The notes beneath the pieces were generated by a model, which ran no database searches, had not been told where the DNA came from, and saw only the letters and a program-made list of their open reading frames with translations. The position numbers and the translations under genes are program-made. This document shows, one piece after another, positions 40,250 through 50,197 of a stretch of 64,000 bases of DNA (positions are counted from its first letter, which is position 1; every line of letters begins with the position of its first letter). This stretch comes from Prasinococcaceae sp. CCMP 1430. Taxonomy: Eukaryota; Prasinodermophyta; Palmophyllophyceae; Prasinococcales; Prasinococcaceae. Location: NCBI GenBank assembly GCA_013416795.1, contig RQSC01000002.1, positions 405,632-469,631 of the forward strand. Reading direction: 5' to 3'.

Positions 40250-43200
40250 ATGCATCGAAGCGCGCCGGCTCGCGCCGCTCGCGCGCGAGTGCGTGGCCGT
40301 CCGGCGGTCGCAGCGCGAGCGCGCCAGCGGCGGCCGCGAGCTGCGCGCCAAGCGCCACAAGGAGGTGGCGCTGTACCACTCGCGCGCCGAGCGCGCCCAC
40401 GCCAAGAGCCGCGAGCTCGACCACAAGAAGATGATGGAGGCGCTCAAGGCCAACAACATCGAGGCGTACCGCGAGATGCTGCTGCAGCAGGCGCCAGCGG
40501 GCGGCGAGGGCGCGCTGGACACGACGCAGCGCGCCGAGGCGCTCGAGGGCTTCCTCGCGCAGACGGAGCGCTACGTGAGCACCATCTCGCAGAAGGTGGC
40601 CGCCGTCAAGATGCAGCAGCAAATCGCCGAGGCCGCCACCAAGGCCGCCGAGGCGGCAGCCGCGAAGGGCCTCGAGGACGAAGAGGTCGCCGAGGAGGGC
40701 CGCCGCGCCGCCGAGGAGGCCGCCGCGGGGCTGGCGGGCGGCGAGGCGGCGAGCAGCGCCGCCGGCGCAGCCTCGGACTCGGCGTCGTACTACGGCCTGG
40801 CGCACTCGGAGAAGGAGACCATCACCGAGCAGCCGAAGATGCTGCTGCTGGGCAAGCTGCGCCCCTACCAGATGGTCGGCCTGCAGTGGATGGTCAGCCT
40901 GTACAACAACCGCCTGAATGGCATCCTGGCGGACGAGATGGGCCTCGGCAAGACCGCGCAGACGCTCGCGCTCATCGCGTACCTCATGGAGAACAAGGGA
41001 AACTACGGGCCGCACCTGATCATTGTGCCCAATGCGGTGGTCATCAACTGGAAGGGGGAGATCCAGCGCTGGCTGGGCAACGCCGTGTCGACGCTCATCT
41101 ACGTGGGCAACCGCGAGGAGCGCCTCAAGCTGCTCGAAGACGTGTCCGCGCCGCGCTTCAACATCATGGTGACCTCGTACGACTTCGTCATGCGTGACCG
41201 CGCGCGGCTCTCGCGCGTCGAGTGGAAGTACATCGTCATCGACGAGGCGCAGCGCATGAAGGATCGCGAGTCGCGCCTCAGCCGTGACCTGGACCGCTTC
41301 TCCTCGCAGCGCCGGCTGCTGCTCACGGGCACGCCTCTCCAGAACGACCTCATGGAGCTCTGGTCGCTGCTGAACCTTCTTTTGCCCGACGTCTTCGACA
41401 GCGCGGGGTGGTTCGCTGACTGGTTCGCCAAGACCGCCGACCCGGACGAGGCGAGCGGCGAGGATGCCTGGCTCGAGCAGGAGAAGCGCACCATTGTGGT
41501 GCACCGCCTGCACCAGATTCTCGAGCCGTTCATGCTCAGGCGGCTGGTGGAGGACGTGGAGAAGAGGCTTCCGCCCAAGGTGCCGCACGTCGTGCACTGC
41601 CGCATGTCGGGCTGGGAGGCATACGTATATCAGTGGGTCAAGTGGACCACCACGGTGCGCGTGGACCCTTCGATGGCCTACGCGCGGCCTCTGCCTCCCG
41701 GGCGCAACTGGACGTCTCTGCAGAACCGCTGCATGGAGCTTCGCAAGGCGTGCAACCACCCGTGGCTGACGGCCTCGCGCGGCCCTATTGGCGGCCCGCC
41801 GGCAGCACCGCACCGCGGCGTGGCGGGCCCTGCGACGGTGATGACGTGCGGCAAGCTGCACGTGCTGGACCGCATGCTGGTGAAGCTCAAGGCGTCGGGC
41901 CACCGCGTGTTGCTCTTCTCGACCATGACCAAAATGCTCGACATTCTTGAGGACTACGTGACCTGGCGGTTCGGTGCGCGCTCATGGCTGCGCATTGATG
42001 GCAGTACCGCGCTCACCGAGCGTGAGACCGCCATCAACGAGTTCAACGCGCCCAACTCGCGCGTCTTCATGTTCCTGCTGTCCATCAAAGCTGCTGGACG
42101 TGGCCTCAACCTGCAGACGTCGGACACGGTGATCATGTACGACCCTGATCCCAACCCCAAGGCGGAGGAGCAGGCCGTGGCGCGCTCGCATCGCATCGGG
42201 CAGACTCGAGAGGTGCGTGTGTTCTACATGGAGGCGCTCGCGCCTGCGGACCCGTCGTGGATGGGGGCGCTCGGCGCTGGGGCCGAGGGTGGCCCAGACC
42301 GTACCAGCGGTGCGGGTGCAAGCGGTGGCGAGAGCGCAGAGGCTCATGCGGGCGCGCTGGGCGACCAGAGTGGTATGGCCACCAACGGTGCACGTGGCGC
42401 GGGCGCAGTTGCCGACATGGACGTCGACGGTGGTGCGGCGGATGACCTTGCCGGTGGCAACGCTGATGACTGCGCCGATGGCGCCGATGGCGGTGCGCAT
42501 GGCGGCAGGGGCTCCAATGCCGTGTGTGAGTCCATCGAGGGCATCGTGAGGAACACCATCCAGAAGCGGAAGATTGAGATGGCCGAGGAAATCATCGACG
42601 CGGGCAAGTTTGACCTGAACACGAGTGCCGGTGAGAAGAAGGACACGCTCGAGAAACTGCTGCAAGCGCAGGCGGAGGGCAAGGCGGAGGTGCGCGTCCT
42701 GCGCGCGCCTGGCGCTTCCGAGCTCAACCGCATGCTCGCGCGCAACGACCGAGAGCTCCGTGACTTCGAGGCGATGGACCGCCGTGATGAGGGGTGGATG
42801 CCGCCGCTGCTCACACCGTCCGATGTGCCCATGTGGCTTCGCCCGTCGCGGCGCGACCTCGTCGCGGCGTTGATGGACCGCGCGAACGCCGGCAAAGGTG
42901 TCAAAGCCGGCACGCTCGGCGAACACACCGAGGCGATCATGCGGTGGGCGCAAGAGGAGCACGCTCGCAGCGGCCGCGTGGCCGGCTTGGGTGCAATTGA
43001 TGCGGAGCTCACGGGCTTTGGGCGCGGGCTGCGTGGCGCTGCCAGCAGGGGTAATCTCTCGGGGCTTGGCGATCCTCAGCCTGCGGCGGAGGCGGTCGAC
43101 CTCACTGCCGTGGCAGATGAGCCATTCGAGGATGCGGTCTTCCCCGACGCGCCAACTAGGGAGAGCGCACCCCCCCCGCTGGGATTCTTTGACCCGAAAC

Positions 43201-44408
43201 AGGCTGAGCTCTCCCTCGCGCGCTTTCAGGGCAGGTGCATGCCCGAGCACGAACACGCGGCGATTGAGGCTGCCCTCACGCGGCTGCGAATGGAGCGCTC
43301 ATCGCGGTTCTTCGCGCGCGTGCCCACCCGCCGCGAGGACGGGGAGTACTACCATAAGGTGTTCTACCCGATCGACCTTGCCTTCATCGAGGACGAGCTC
43401 GCGCGTGGGAGGTACGCAAACCCGGGCGCAGTCGTGGCCGACCTGCACACAATGCTGGGGAACGCCGAACTCTATTACGAGGCAGGTAGCAGTATAGTAG
43501 CAGCAGCAGCTGAGATGCGCGCGGCCGTTGAGCGCGTGGCGGCGGAGCTGCTCAGCCGCGAGGAGCTCGAGGCCGCTCGATTGGCGGGCGCCAAACCGGC
43601 TGGTGCGAATGACGACGCAGCCGCTGCGGCGGTAGCCGTGCCTCTGCCTCAGGCGCCGCAGGCGGGCTCCAAGAAGATCAGTGCGGCAGCAGTGGCCGCT
43701 GCGCGGCAGGCGACCAAAGCGCGCTCGCTTGCAGCCGACGCGCCGGCGGACCCACCCGCAGATGCACCAGCAAACGCGTCGGCCGCACCAGGCGCGGACG
43801 GTGGCGGGCCTGCTGCGCCAGCAGCGGATGGACCCCCTGCAGCCGCTGGGCCTGGCGCGCAAGCGGCAGCCTGCGCGCCAGGCGCAGCGGGTGCCGCGCC
43901 CGACGCCTCACGCGACCACAAACCGAAGAAGGAAAAGAAACACAAGAAAGACAAAAAGGCCAAGAAGGAACGCAAGCTTGCCAAGCGACTTCGTGACCAG
44001 TCGGAGGCTGGCGGCGGCGCGCACACGTACACCGAAGGCGCGAACACTGCACCACTTCCTGAGGGCTCGCTGATGAGCGATGACGTCAACGGCGGCGACG
44101 GCGATGTGTCAACGAAGCTAGGCGCACCGAACGTGGCGGGGCCCTCAAAAGACGTCGTGACCTCCGGCGAGGCCGGCGCTGCGCACATGCATATGCATGG
44201 CAATGGCGGTGCAGCAGGCGTTGGTGCTGTGCACGCATCCGCCCCCATTGCTGCTTCTGCGGGGCCCTCCGCGACGGAGCCACCTGCGCCGGTGCGGCGC
44301 CTCGCCATCAAAGTCAAGCGCCCGCGTCTGGACGCACCCGCCGCCGCGGGGGCAACCGCGGATGGAGCGGCGCAGCCACAGGCGGCTCATCCGCCGCAGC
44401 AGCAGTGA
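40250..44408 (+). CDS. BRM: BRM/SMARCA2-4-type SWI/SNF ATPase (5' end unresolved)
   Basis: Catalytic ATPase of SWI/SNF chromatin remodeling. Order: HSA region (RAKRHKEVALYHSRAERAHA, ELDHKKMMEALKANNIEAYR), SNF2 domain with LRPYQMVGLQWMVSLYNNRL, GILADEMGLGKTAQT and IDEAQRMKDRES, LLLTGTPLQNDLMELWSLLN, HRLHQILEPFMLRR; helicase C with VLLFSTMTKMLDILEDYV, RIDGST, SIKAAGRGLNLQ and ARSHRIGQTREVRVFYMEAL; a SnAC-like segment (AEEIIDAGKFDL); and a bromodomain with FYPIDLAFIEDELARGRY and NAELYYEAGS. The tail is Ala/Pro- and Lys-rich. DEAQRMKDRES and the post-ATPase block are closest to plant BRM. No in-frame ATG precedes the HSA region; an acceptor-like TACAG ends at 40249, so the first exon is missing, and the opposite strand upstream encodes CHD1. 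Confidence 0.88.
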
Positions 44409-44565
44409 GGTTCTACTCGCTCGCTGCGTCAACGTAATGACGGTGGATTATTTTCTTGGGAAGCTCCGCCCCACCCGCCGTGCCGCACGCGGGCTTGCCC
44501 CCCGCGGAGGCGAGGCGATGTGTGCTGCTTGTAGTCGTGCTATATTACGTCGCAAGGCCTAAGCA

Positions 44566-46339
44566 TCAAAACGCCCCAGCGCCACGCGCGTCCCTGCCGG
44601 CGAGTTTGCCGAAGACAGGGGCGAAACCGCCCCTGCTGATTGCCTGCAGTCGCTCCGACGGAGATTCCGCGGCGTGAAGGCGCAAGCGCTCCACCATCCC
44701 CCAAGCGGCTCGCGCCCTCGTTTCCTCCATTTCAGCCCCGCTCTCCCCCCCGACGCTCTGTAGCTGCTCGCGCAGGCCCGTGGCGGTCGCTCGCTCCGCA
44801 TCGGCCACCTCCAATGCCGCTGCCAGCTGCCGTTCGAGCTCCCACACGCGGTGCGCCAGCGACTCGACGGACCCCTTGCGCTGGTACAGGTCGTCGCTCC
44901 CCTCTCCGACAACGTCCTCGCCCTTGAGAAAGTTTGCAACCACCGTGTTGAGGTCCTCAATCTCAATCAGGAACGCGTCGTGGCCGTGGGGCGAGCGTAT
45001 GGTGTGTAGCCGCGCGTTGGGCATGTGCGAGGCCACCTCCGCCTGCAATTCGAGGGGGTACAGCACATCCGAGTCTATCCCCACCACGAGCGCCCGATGC
45101 GGGAGCGAGCGCAGCACATCCGCGTACTCGCCCCTCCCGCGACTCACGTCGTGCGAGTCAAGCGTGTGGGTGAGAGCCACGTAGCAATTGGCATCGAAGC
45201 GGTCGATGAATTTGGAGCCCTGGTGGTACAGATAGCTCTGCACCTGGAAGAAAGGCAGGTTGGAGGTGGATGAGGCGGACGAGACGCCGCTCCCAACGCG
45301 AAAAGTCTTGGACCCCGCATCCGCAGGCGGATGCGCGCTCCCGCCGCCGCCCTCCCCCCCGTTGCTACCGCCCTGACTTGGCACCTGCTGCAGGCCGCGG
45401 TTGAACTTCTCGGCGACGCTCGCGGGTGCCCTGTACTGAAGCATTGCCATCATGCGCGCGGTCGCCAGCCCCGCGTTCGGTGGCGCGTCGTCGCCGTAGC
45501 GCCCACCCTTCCACTTGTGGTCGGCGTAGATGGCTTGCCTGTGCGCTTCTGAGATACCGATCTGCCAATCTGCGAGAGCGCGCGCGCGTCAGAGGACCTG
45601 CAGGGGACGCGCATCATTTTCACACAGTGGCCCCCGTGAAGCCAGCTGCACGGTCGCATGCACCCGCGCATCCGCTTAGCCCCCTCGCGTACGCCCGCGC
45701 CCACGCGCCCGCATGCGCACTCGTACCCGTGTGTCTGCCGCACCCTGCGATCATGACCACGCTGCCCACAAAGTCCGGGTGGCATGCAGCCCACTCCAGC
45801 GCGAGCATGGAGCCCATGCTGCCCCCCAGGACGCAGCGCAGCCTCGTCACGCCCAGCTCGCGGAGCAGCGCATACTGGGCGGCCACGTTGTCGCGCATTG
45901 TCACTGGTGCGGGGAAGTCTGCGCCGTACCGCGCTTGCTCTGTCACTGCGGCCTTGTCGTCGCCATCTGCGTCACCGGCGCCGGCAGGCATGGGTGTCAC
46001 GGGGCTCGTCGACCCGTAGGGGCTGCCCAGGTAGTTGACGCACACCACGAAGAGCTTGGTCGTGTCGAGCGCGTAGCGCTCGCCCTCGCCTATCATCTCG
46101 GCCCACCACTCGTGCACATTGCTGTTTGAGGTGAGCGAGTGGCCTACGATCGCCGCATTGTCTCCCGCCGCATTGAGCTCGCCGTAGCACGTGTATGCCA
46201 GCGTGCAGCGCGCCAGCTCGTCGCCGCACTCGAGGCGCAGCGGCGCCTCCAGCACGAGCGTGCGCGCCTCCGGCGGCACGCCGAAGCCCGCCTTCATGTG
46301 GTCGCCGGGAATGGCGCCGCCATCGCCGTCGTTCGCCAT
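44566..46339 (-). CDS. metX: Homoserine O-acetyltransferase (MetX-type)
   Basis: Acetylates homoserine for methionine synthesis by the O-acetylhomoserine route. Exons 46339-45727 and 45569-44566; intron 45570-45726 (GTACGA...CGCAG) is phase 1 and restores the family's RHTDWQIGISEAHRQAIYAD stretch (538 aa). The alpha/beta-hydrolase catalytic triad is visible: nucleophile elbow GGSMGSMLALEWA, Asp in VVGIDSDVLYP and His in SPHGHDAFLIE. Other family blocks: GHSLTSNSNVHEWW, VNYLGSPYGSTSP, YLYHQGSKFIDRFDANCYVA and LDSHDVSRGRG. A C-terminal coiled-coil extension (VWELERQLAAALEVADAERA) is unusual. Start ATG 46339 (MANDGDGGAI) chosen; an open upstream extension could encode a transit peptide. Land plants use phosphohomoserine instead, so this route is notable in an alga. 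Confidence 0.88.
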
Positions 46340-46865
46340 CGCCGCGATCACGCCCAATCTCCCTCCCTCTCCCACTGCCGCCTGGCGCCCAGCGCCCACG
46401 CTGTGGCGAGCGCGAGCCGCAGCAGCGGCGGCGGCAGCAGCAGCACCGCACCCCCGCAGCAGCCGCCGATCGGGCACGCACTCTTCCCGTTTTCCGCCGC
46501 GCGCGCAACGCGTCCACTGTCCGGAAAGTCGCACGCTGCGCGCGGGGTGCGTTCTGATGACGGGGCGGACGAAAGCGGCAAACGCGCCCCCGCCCCCCAC
46601 CCGCCCCCCAGGGGGAGAACATCGAGAAAATAAAAAGAAATGGTATCATGGAGTGGGTTGGCACGTTCGGGGCTGCCACGTCGGACGCCGCCTGCCACGC
46701 CTCCCACCGCACCTCCTCGCGCCACAGCCGGCGCGCGGCGCGGCGCGAGGGCGGGTCCGCGCGCCCTGCGGCACCGGCCCGTCGATCGCCTCCGTGGGGC
46801 GGCCGTGCCGGTCGGACGAGCTGGAGGTGGTCGCCTCCGAGGGCCGGCCGGCCGGCGCGGGCGAG
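46340..46865. other. Divergent spacer
   Basis: Between metX (-) and the methyltransferase (+). Ala-coding GCA/GCG repeats at about 46400-46450, a short AT-rich patch at 46621-46652 (AAAATAAAAAGAAATGG) that may mark a promoter or leader. An ATG at 46648 (MEWVGTFGAATSD) could begin a spliced first exon of the methyltransferase. Confidence 0.4.
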
Positions 46866-47813
46866 ATGCCGCCGGCGAGGCGCGCCGACTTCGAGTCGAT
46901 GGGGATCTACCTGGACGGCCGCCTGGGCAACGAACTGCGCGAGCTCGAGGCTGCGCGAGCCGGCGACGCCGGCTGGAAGCTCCGGGCTGCCGATCTGTAT
47001 GCGCTTGCGACGATGCACTACCTCGGCGAGGAGCCGCTTGAGCGCATGGCGCTCGCGTGCGCCCTCGAGGCGCGCGCAGCGGGCGACTGCGGCAGTGGGG
47101 GTGGGGGCGGGGAGGGTGGTCCGACGATCAAGCACATTCTCGACGTTGGAAGCGGCTACGGCGGCGACGCGAATCTGCTTGCCGAGCGGTACGCGTGCCG
47201 AGTGACGGCGCTCGAGCTGCAGTCGCACATCTCGCAGGCCGCAGCAGCTATGACGCGCGAGGTGGGCGGCGCGCCCGCCACGTGCGTCGCGCACGTGCAT
47301 GGGGACATCACGCAGGCGGAGACGGTGCGCGCGGTGTGCGGCGCGCACGGCGCGAACAAGAGCGAGCTTCACGACGGCGCGGTCTCCGTACTGGTCATAC
47401 TGCACGTGCCGGCTTCGCGACGCGGCGCGTGCTTTGAGGGCATACGCAAGGCGCTGCGACCAGGCGCCTGCCTCTACCTCGAGGACTACTACGCGCGAGG
47501 AAAGCTCAGCGAGCGCGATGTGAGCGAGCTCGCGGGAACGGTCGCCTGTCCTGGACCGCTGCCAGACAAGGACGCGTACGTGGACGAAGTCACCGCGGCG
47601 GGCTTCGAGCTCGAGAGCTTCGAGGACATGACCGAGCGGTGGGCGGAGTACGTGCAGGCGCGCTTCGACGCTTGGGGCGCGAGCCGTGAGCGCCACCTTC
47701 GCGTCCACGGCGAGGAGCTGCACGCCGAACTCACGCACTTCTACTCCACTGTCCGCGGGCTCTTCAAGCGCGGCGGACTTGGGGGCTGCAGAATCGTCGC
47801 GCGCGCGGTCTAA
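46866..47813 (+). CDS. SAM-dependent small-molecule methyltransferase
   Basis: Class I methyltransferase, 315 aa from ATG 46866 (MPPARRADFESMG). Motif I ILDVGSGYGGDANLLAERYA, acidic post-I VTALELQSHISQAAAAM, HVHGDIT, a motif IV-like SVLVILHVPASRRG, and RKALRPGACLYLEDYYARGK. DLYALATMHYLGEE before motif I and the EDYYARGKLSE block recall sarcosine/dimethylglycine and related N-methyltransferases, but the substrate cannot be assigned. The C-terminus is helical (FDAWGASRERHLRVHGEELH). Coding-like sequence continues upstream of the chosen ATG without a Met (RSDELEVVASEG), so a spliced 5' exon is likely. Confidence 0.68.
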   Translation: MPPARRADFESMGIYLDGRLGNELRELEAARAGDAGWKLRAADLYALATMHYLGEEPLERMALACALEARAAGDCGSGGGGGEGGPTIKHILDVGSGYGGDANLLAERYACRVTALELQSHISQAAAAMTREVGGAPATCVAHVHGDITQAETVRAVCGAHGANKSELHDGAVSVLVILHVPASRRGACFEGIRKALRPGACLYLEDYYARGKLSERDVSELAGTVACPGPLPDKDAYVDEVTAAGFELESFEDMTERWAEYVQARFDAWGASRERHLRVHGEELHAELTHFYSTVRGLFKRGGLGGCRIVARAV

Positions 47814-47819
47814 AGTGCG

Positions 47820-48073
47820 CAGGGGGGAGGCACACAACATCACCGTAATAAGATCAGGCGCGGCCAGAGCGCACGGCGTCGAGCAGACGCAGGCGTTGGC
47901 GCCCTGCTTCTCGGCGATGCTCAGCGCCATGCCCACGAGCTGCACGCGTGCGGTACCAACCGCCGCGACGGTGACAAGCGTGAATTCCTTGTTGCGCGCC
48001 TTGCGGGGCATTGCGCGGGCAGCGGCATGCGCCCGCTCGCCCGAGGGTGCGCTGCGCGTCCGCTCAAGGGCCA
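47820..48073 (-). CDS. Possible small gene or exon, unknown
   Basis: Open minus-strand frame from ATG 48073 with strong G/C third positions until about 47870. It contains MPRKARNKEFTLVTVAAVGT and ARVQLVGMALSIAEKQGANA, which look protein-like. No stop occurs at the coding edge (the frame runs on into antisense of the methyltransferase), so a splice or frame change would be needed. I do not recognise it. Confidence 0.25.
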
Positions 48074-48319
48074 TCAATATTTGGGGTTCGCGACGCCGTC
48101 CCCGTGCGAGGGCGGCACAGCGCGCGCGCCGCGCGGCTTGTGCCTGTGTGGCGCGCGGGGTGGTGTTGGTGGGGCGGCGCGGCAGCGCGGCGGGAGGTGC
48201 GGCGCAGTGGAGGCACGCACTCGACTCGCGGCGGGGGAGGCGAGCCTTGCTGCTCGACCCTCCTCCCAGACACGCGCGTGCGCGCGCACGCACGCTCCAG
48301 CTGCGGGGCGGCTGCGGCC

Positions 48320-48619
48320 ATGATCGGCGCGGGCTTCGCCGCAGCGGGCGCAGCCGCACGGCGCGCGGCGGGGCCCGCACGGCGCGGCATGGCGTACGTC
48401 GCGCCCGGTGAGCGCGAGAAGAGGCTTTTAGCGCCCGACCCGCGCATCAACCAGTACGTCGTCGACTACGCGCAGCTCTGCGCCGTGAGCGCTGTCGGCG
48501 TCACCGCTGCAACGGCGATGATCGCCGTCATATGGTACCCCATGGTTGAGGGATTCTACAACAAGTGGTTCGGCTGGGGGCCGGAGTACAGGAAGCAGCT
48601 CGAGGCCGCCAAGAAGTGA
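48320..48619 (+). CDS. Small single-span membrane protein, probably mitochondrial
   Basis: 99 aa from ATG 48320 (MIGAGFAAAGAAARRAAGPA). The Ala/Arg-rich N-terminus looks like a mitochondrial targeting peptide (with RRGMAY as a possible processing zone). One hydrophobic helix follows (LCAVSAVGVTAATAMIAVIW), then a short aromatic/charged tail, FYNKWFGWGPEYRKQLEAAK. Size and layout resemble supernumerary respiratory-complex or ATP-synthase subunits, but I cannot match a specific one. Confidence 0.6.
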   Translation: MIGAGFAAAGAAARRAAGPARRGMAYVAPGEREKRLLAPDPRINQYVVDYAQLCAVSAVGVTAATAMIAVIWYPMVEGFYNKWFGWGPEYRKQLEAAKK

Positions 48620-49245
48620 GGGGCTGGCTTTCAGCCGGGCTCGTCCTGCGTGCGGCGCGTGCTGCGCGCCCCAGCCGCGCGTGCGCGGCGGCGGCGGAAC
48701 TGATTTTTTTTTACCTGGGCAATGGCCGTGCGGCGCTCGCCACTGGCGGCGCCACCGTCGCGCCTTCCTGCACGCGCGTGGGAGCCCAATTAATTTGCCT
48801 CCTTTGGCACTGCACCCGCGCACAGTGCCGTCAGCCCTCGCATCGCCACCAGATCTCTCGCAGAGCTGCAGGCCACGCTCGCCGGTGCCGGCACATGCGC
48901 GCGGCGCCGACGCCCTCGAGCGCAGATGTGGGCGGACAGAGAGGCAGTCGTGCGCAGCATCGCAGCATCCTGTGCGCAGCGTACCGCTCGCAGCTTCCAC
49001 TAGTGGCGTGCCTGCGAGCTTCCGCCAAGTCCTGTTCGGCCGCGCAGTCCATCCCTGTGCCCGGGAAGCGTGGGTACCTAGGTACAGTACTACTACCAGT
49101 GCTTTATCGTTAATGGTACAGGCCGCCCGTGCGAGCATCGGCAGCGCGAGCCGCCGTGCAGCAGCAATGGCGCTCGCGCTCGCCCGCCCAGGTCAGCAGG
49201 CCACCGCTACGCCTGGCCCCGAGGCTCGTGGCCGTCGCTCCTAGT
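48620..49245. other. Intergenic spacer
   Basis: Between convergent genes (small membrane protein + and MAF1 -). Contains a T run at 48704-48711 and two GTACA (TGTAC on the minus strand) at 49082-49086 and 49116-49120, the latter 126 nt past the MAF1 stop. No gene supported. Confidence 0.4.
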
Positions 49246-49920
49246 TCACATGTCCATGTTCATGTCGAAGACCTCGCCGTCGTCGTCCACATCGTCCATG
49301 TCGCTTTGGTCGGTCTCGTGCTTGGGCGCCGTGGACGTCGCGAAGTAGAGCACGCGCTTGAGTTTCTTGTTGTAAAAAATGTAGGAGAAGTGGCATATCG
49401 CGCCCTCGTCGCTGAAGGGGTCGTTCCCCTCGTCAGCGTTGTACGAGTAGATGTCGCAGTCGGCGAGGTCGATGGCCTCGTCGATGGCCACCCACATGCT
49501 CGTAAACAGGTCGGGCTCGCCCGGTCCAGCGACCTCCACCCATGGCCCCTTGCACTCCAGCAGCCGCGACTCCACGTTCGATCGCACCATGTCGAGGCTG
49601 GGCTCCTTGGAGAAGTGGTGCGCGCGCAGCGACGTGAAGTCATAGTCGGGGTACATGTGGTTGAGCGTGAGGATGAGGTAGATGAGTGTCCTGCGGCTCT
49701 GCGCCTCGTTGAGCATGCCGACGGGGCTCGACGCCATGTCCGGCGACGCCACCAGCGAGTCGACCACGTCCTGCTCTAGCGAGCGGCACAGCTTTTTGTC
49801 CATGCCTGCGAGCTTGCACGAGTACGCCTCGGCCACGCCACGAAGCACGTGGTTGCCGAGGGGAAGGCCGTTGAGGAAACCGCCCACCCGCGCGAGCTTG
49901 GGGTACTCCAAGTACTTCAT
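49246..49920 (-). CDS. MAF1: MAF1, repressor of RNA polymerase III
   Basis: Nuclear/cytoplasmic repressor of Pol III downstream of TOR signalling. 224 aa, single exon, start ATG 49920 (MKYLEYPKLARVGGFLN), identical in layout to MAF1. Conserved blocks: EAYSCKLAGMDKKLCRSLEQ, SRRTLIYLILTLNHMYPDYD, FTSLRAHHFSKE, CDIYSYNADEGNDPFSDEGA and FSYIFYNKKLKRVLYF. It ends in an acidic Met/Asp tail, as is usual. The phospho-regulated linker between A and BC boxes is short. It is divergent from the ABCG transporter. Confidence 0.93.
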   Translation of the reverse strand: MKYLEYPKLARVGGFLNGLPLGNHVLRGVAEAYSCKLAGMDKKLCRSLEQDVVDSLVASPDMASSPVGMLNEAQSRRTLIYLILTLNHMYPDYDFTSLRAHHFSKEPSLDMVRSNVESRLLECKGPWVEVAGPGEPDLFTSMWVAIDEAIDLADCDIYSYNADEGNDPFSDEGAICHFSYIFYNKKLKRVLYFATSTAPKHETDQSDMDDVDDDGEVFDMNMDM

Positions 49921-50197
49921 CGCCACTGCGGGGCGCCGGCCGGGGCCGGGGCGCGCGTCATCGGTCGCGGGGTGGGTGGGTGGAAGGGGGGAAGAGTGGC
50001 CCGGCCGGTCCCAAGGGGGCCTCGCCTCACCGTGCGCGCGCGGCGCGCCAGTGCGGGCGCGCGCGCGCTGAGTTCGCTCGCGCGCGGAAAAATCGCGCGG
50101 CGGCTGCGAGCATTGCTTGCGCGCGCCCCGGTACGCTATCCTCAGGGTATTCGCCGTTCGTGGGGAGTGGCGACGCACACTGCGCGCTGTCGGCACG

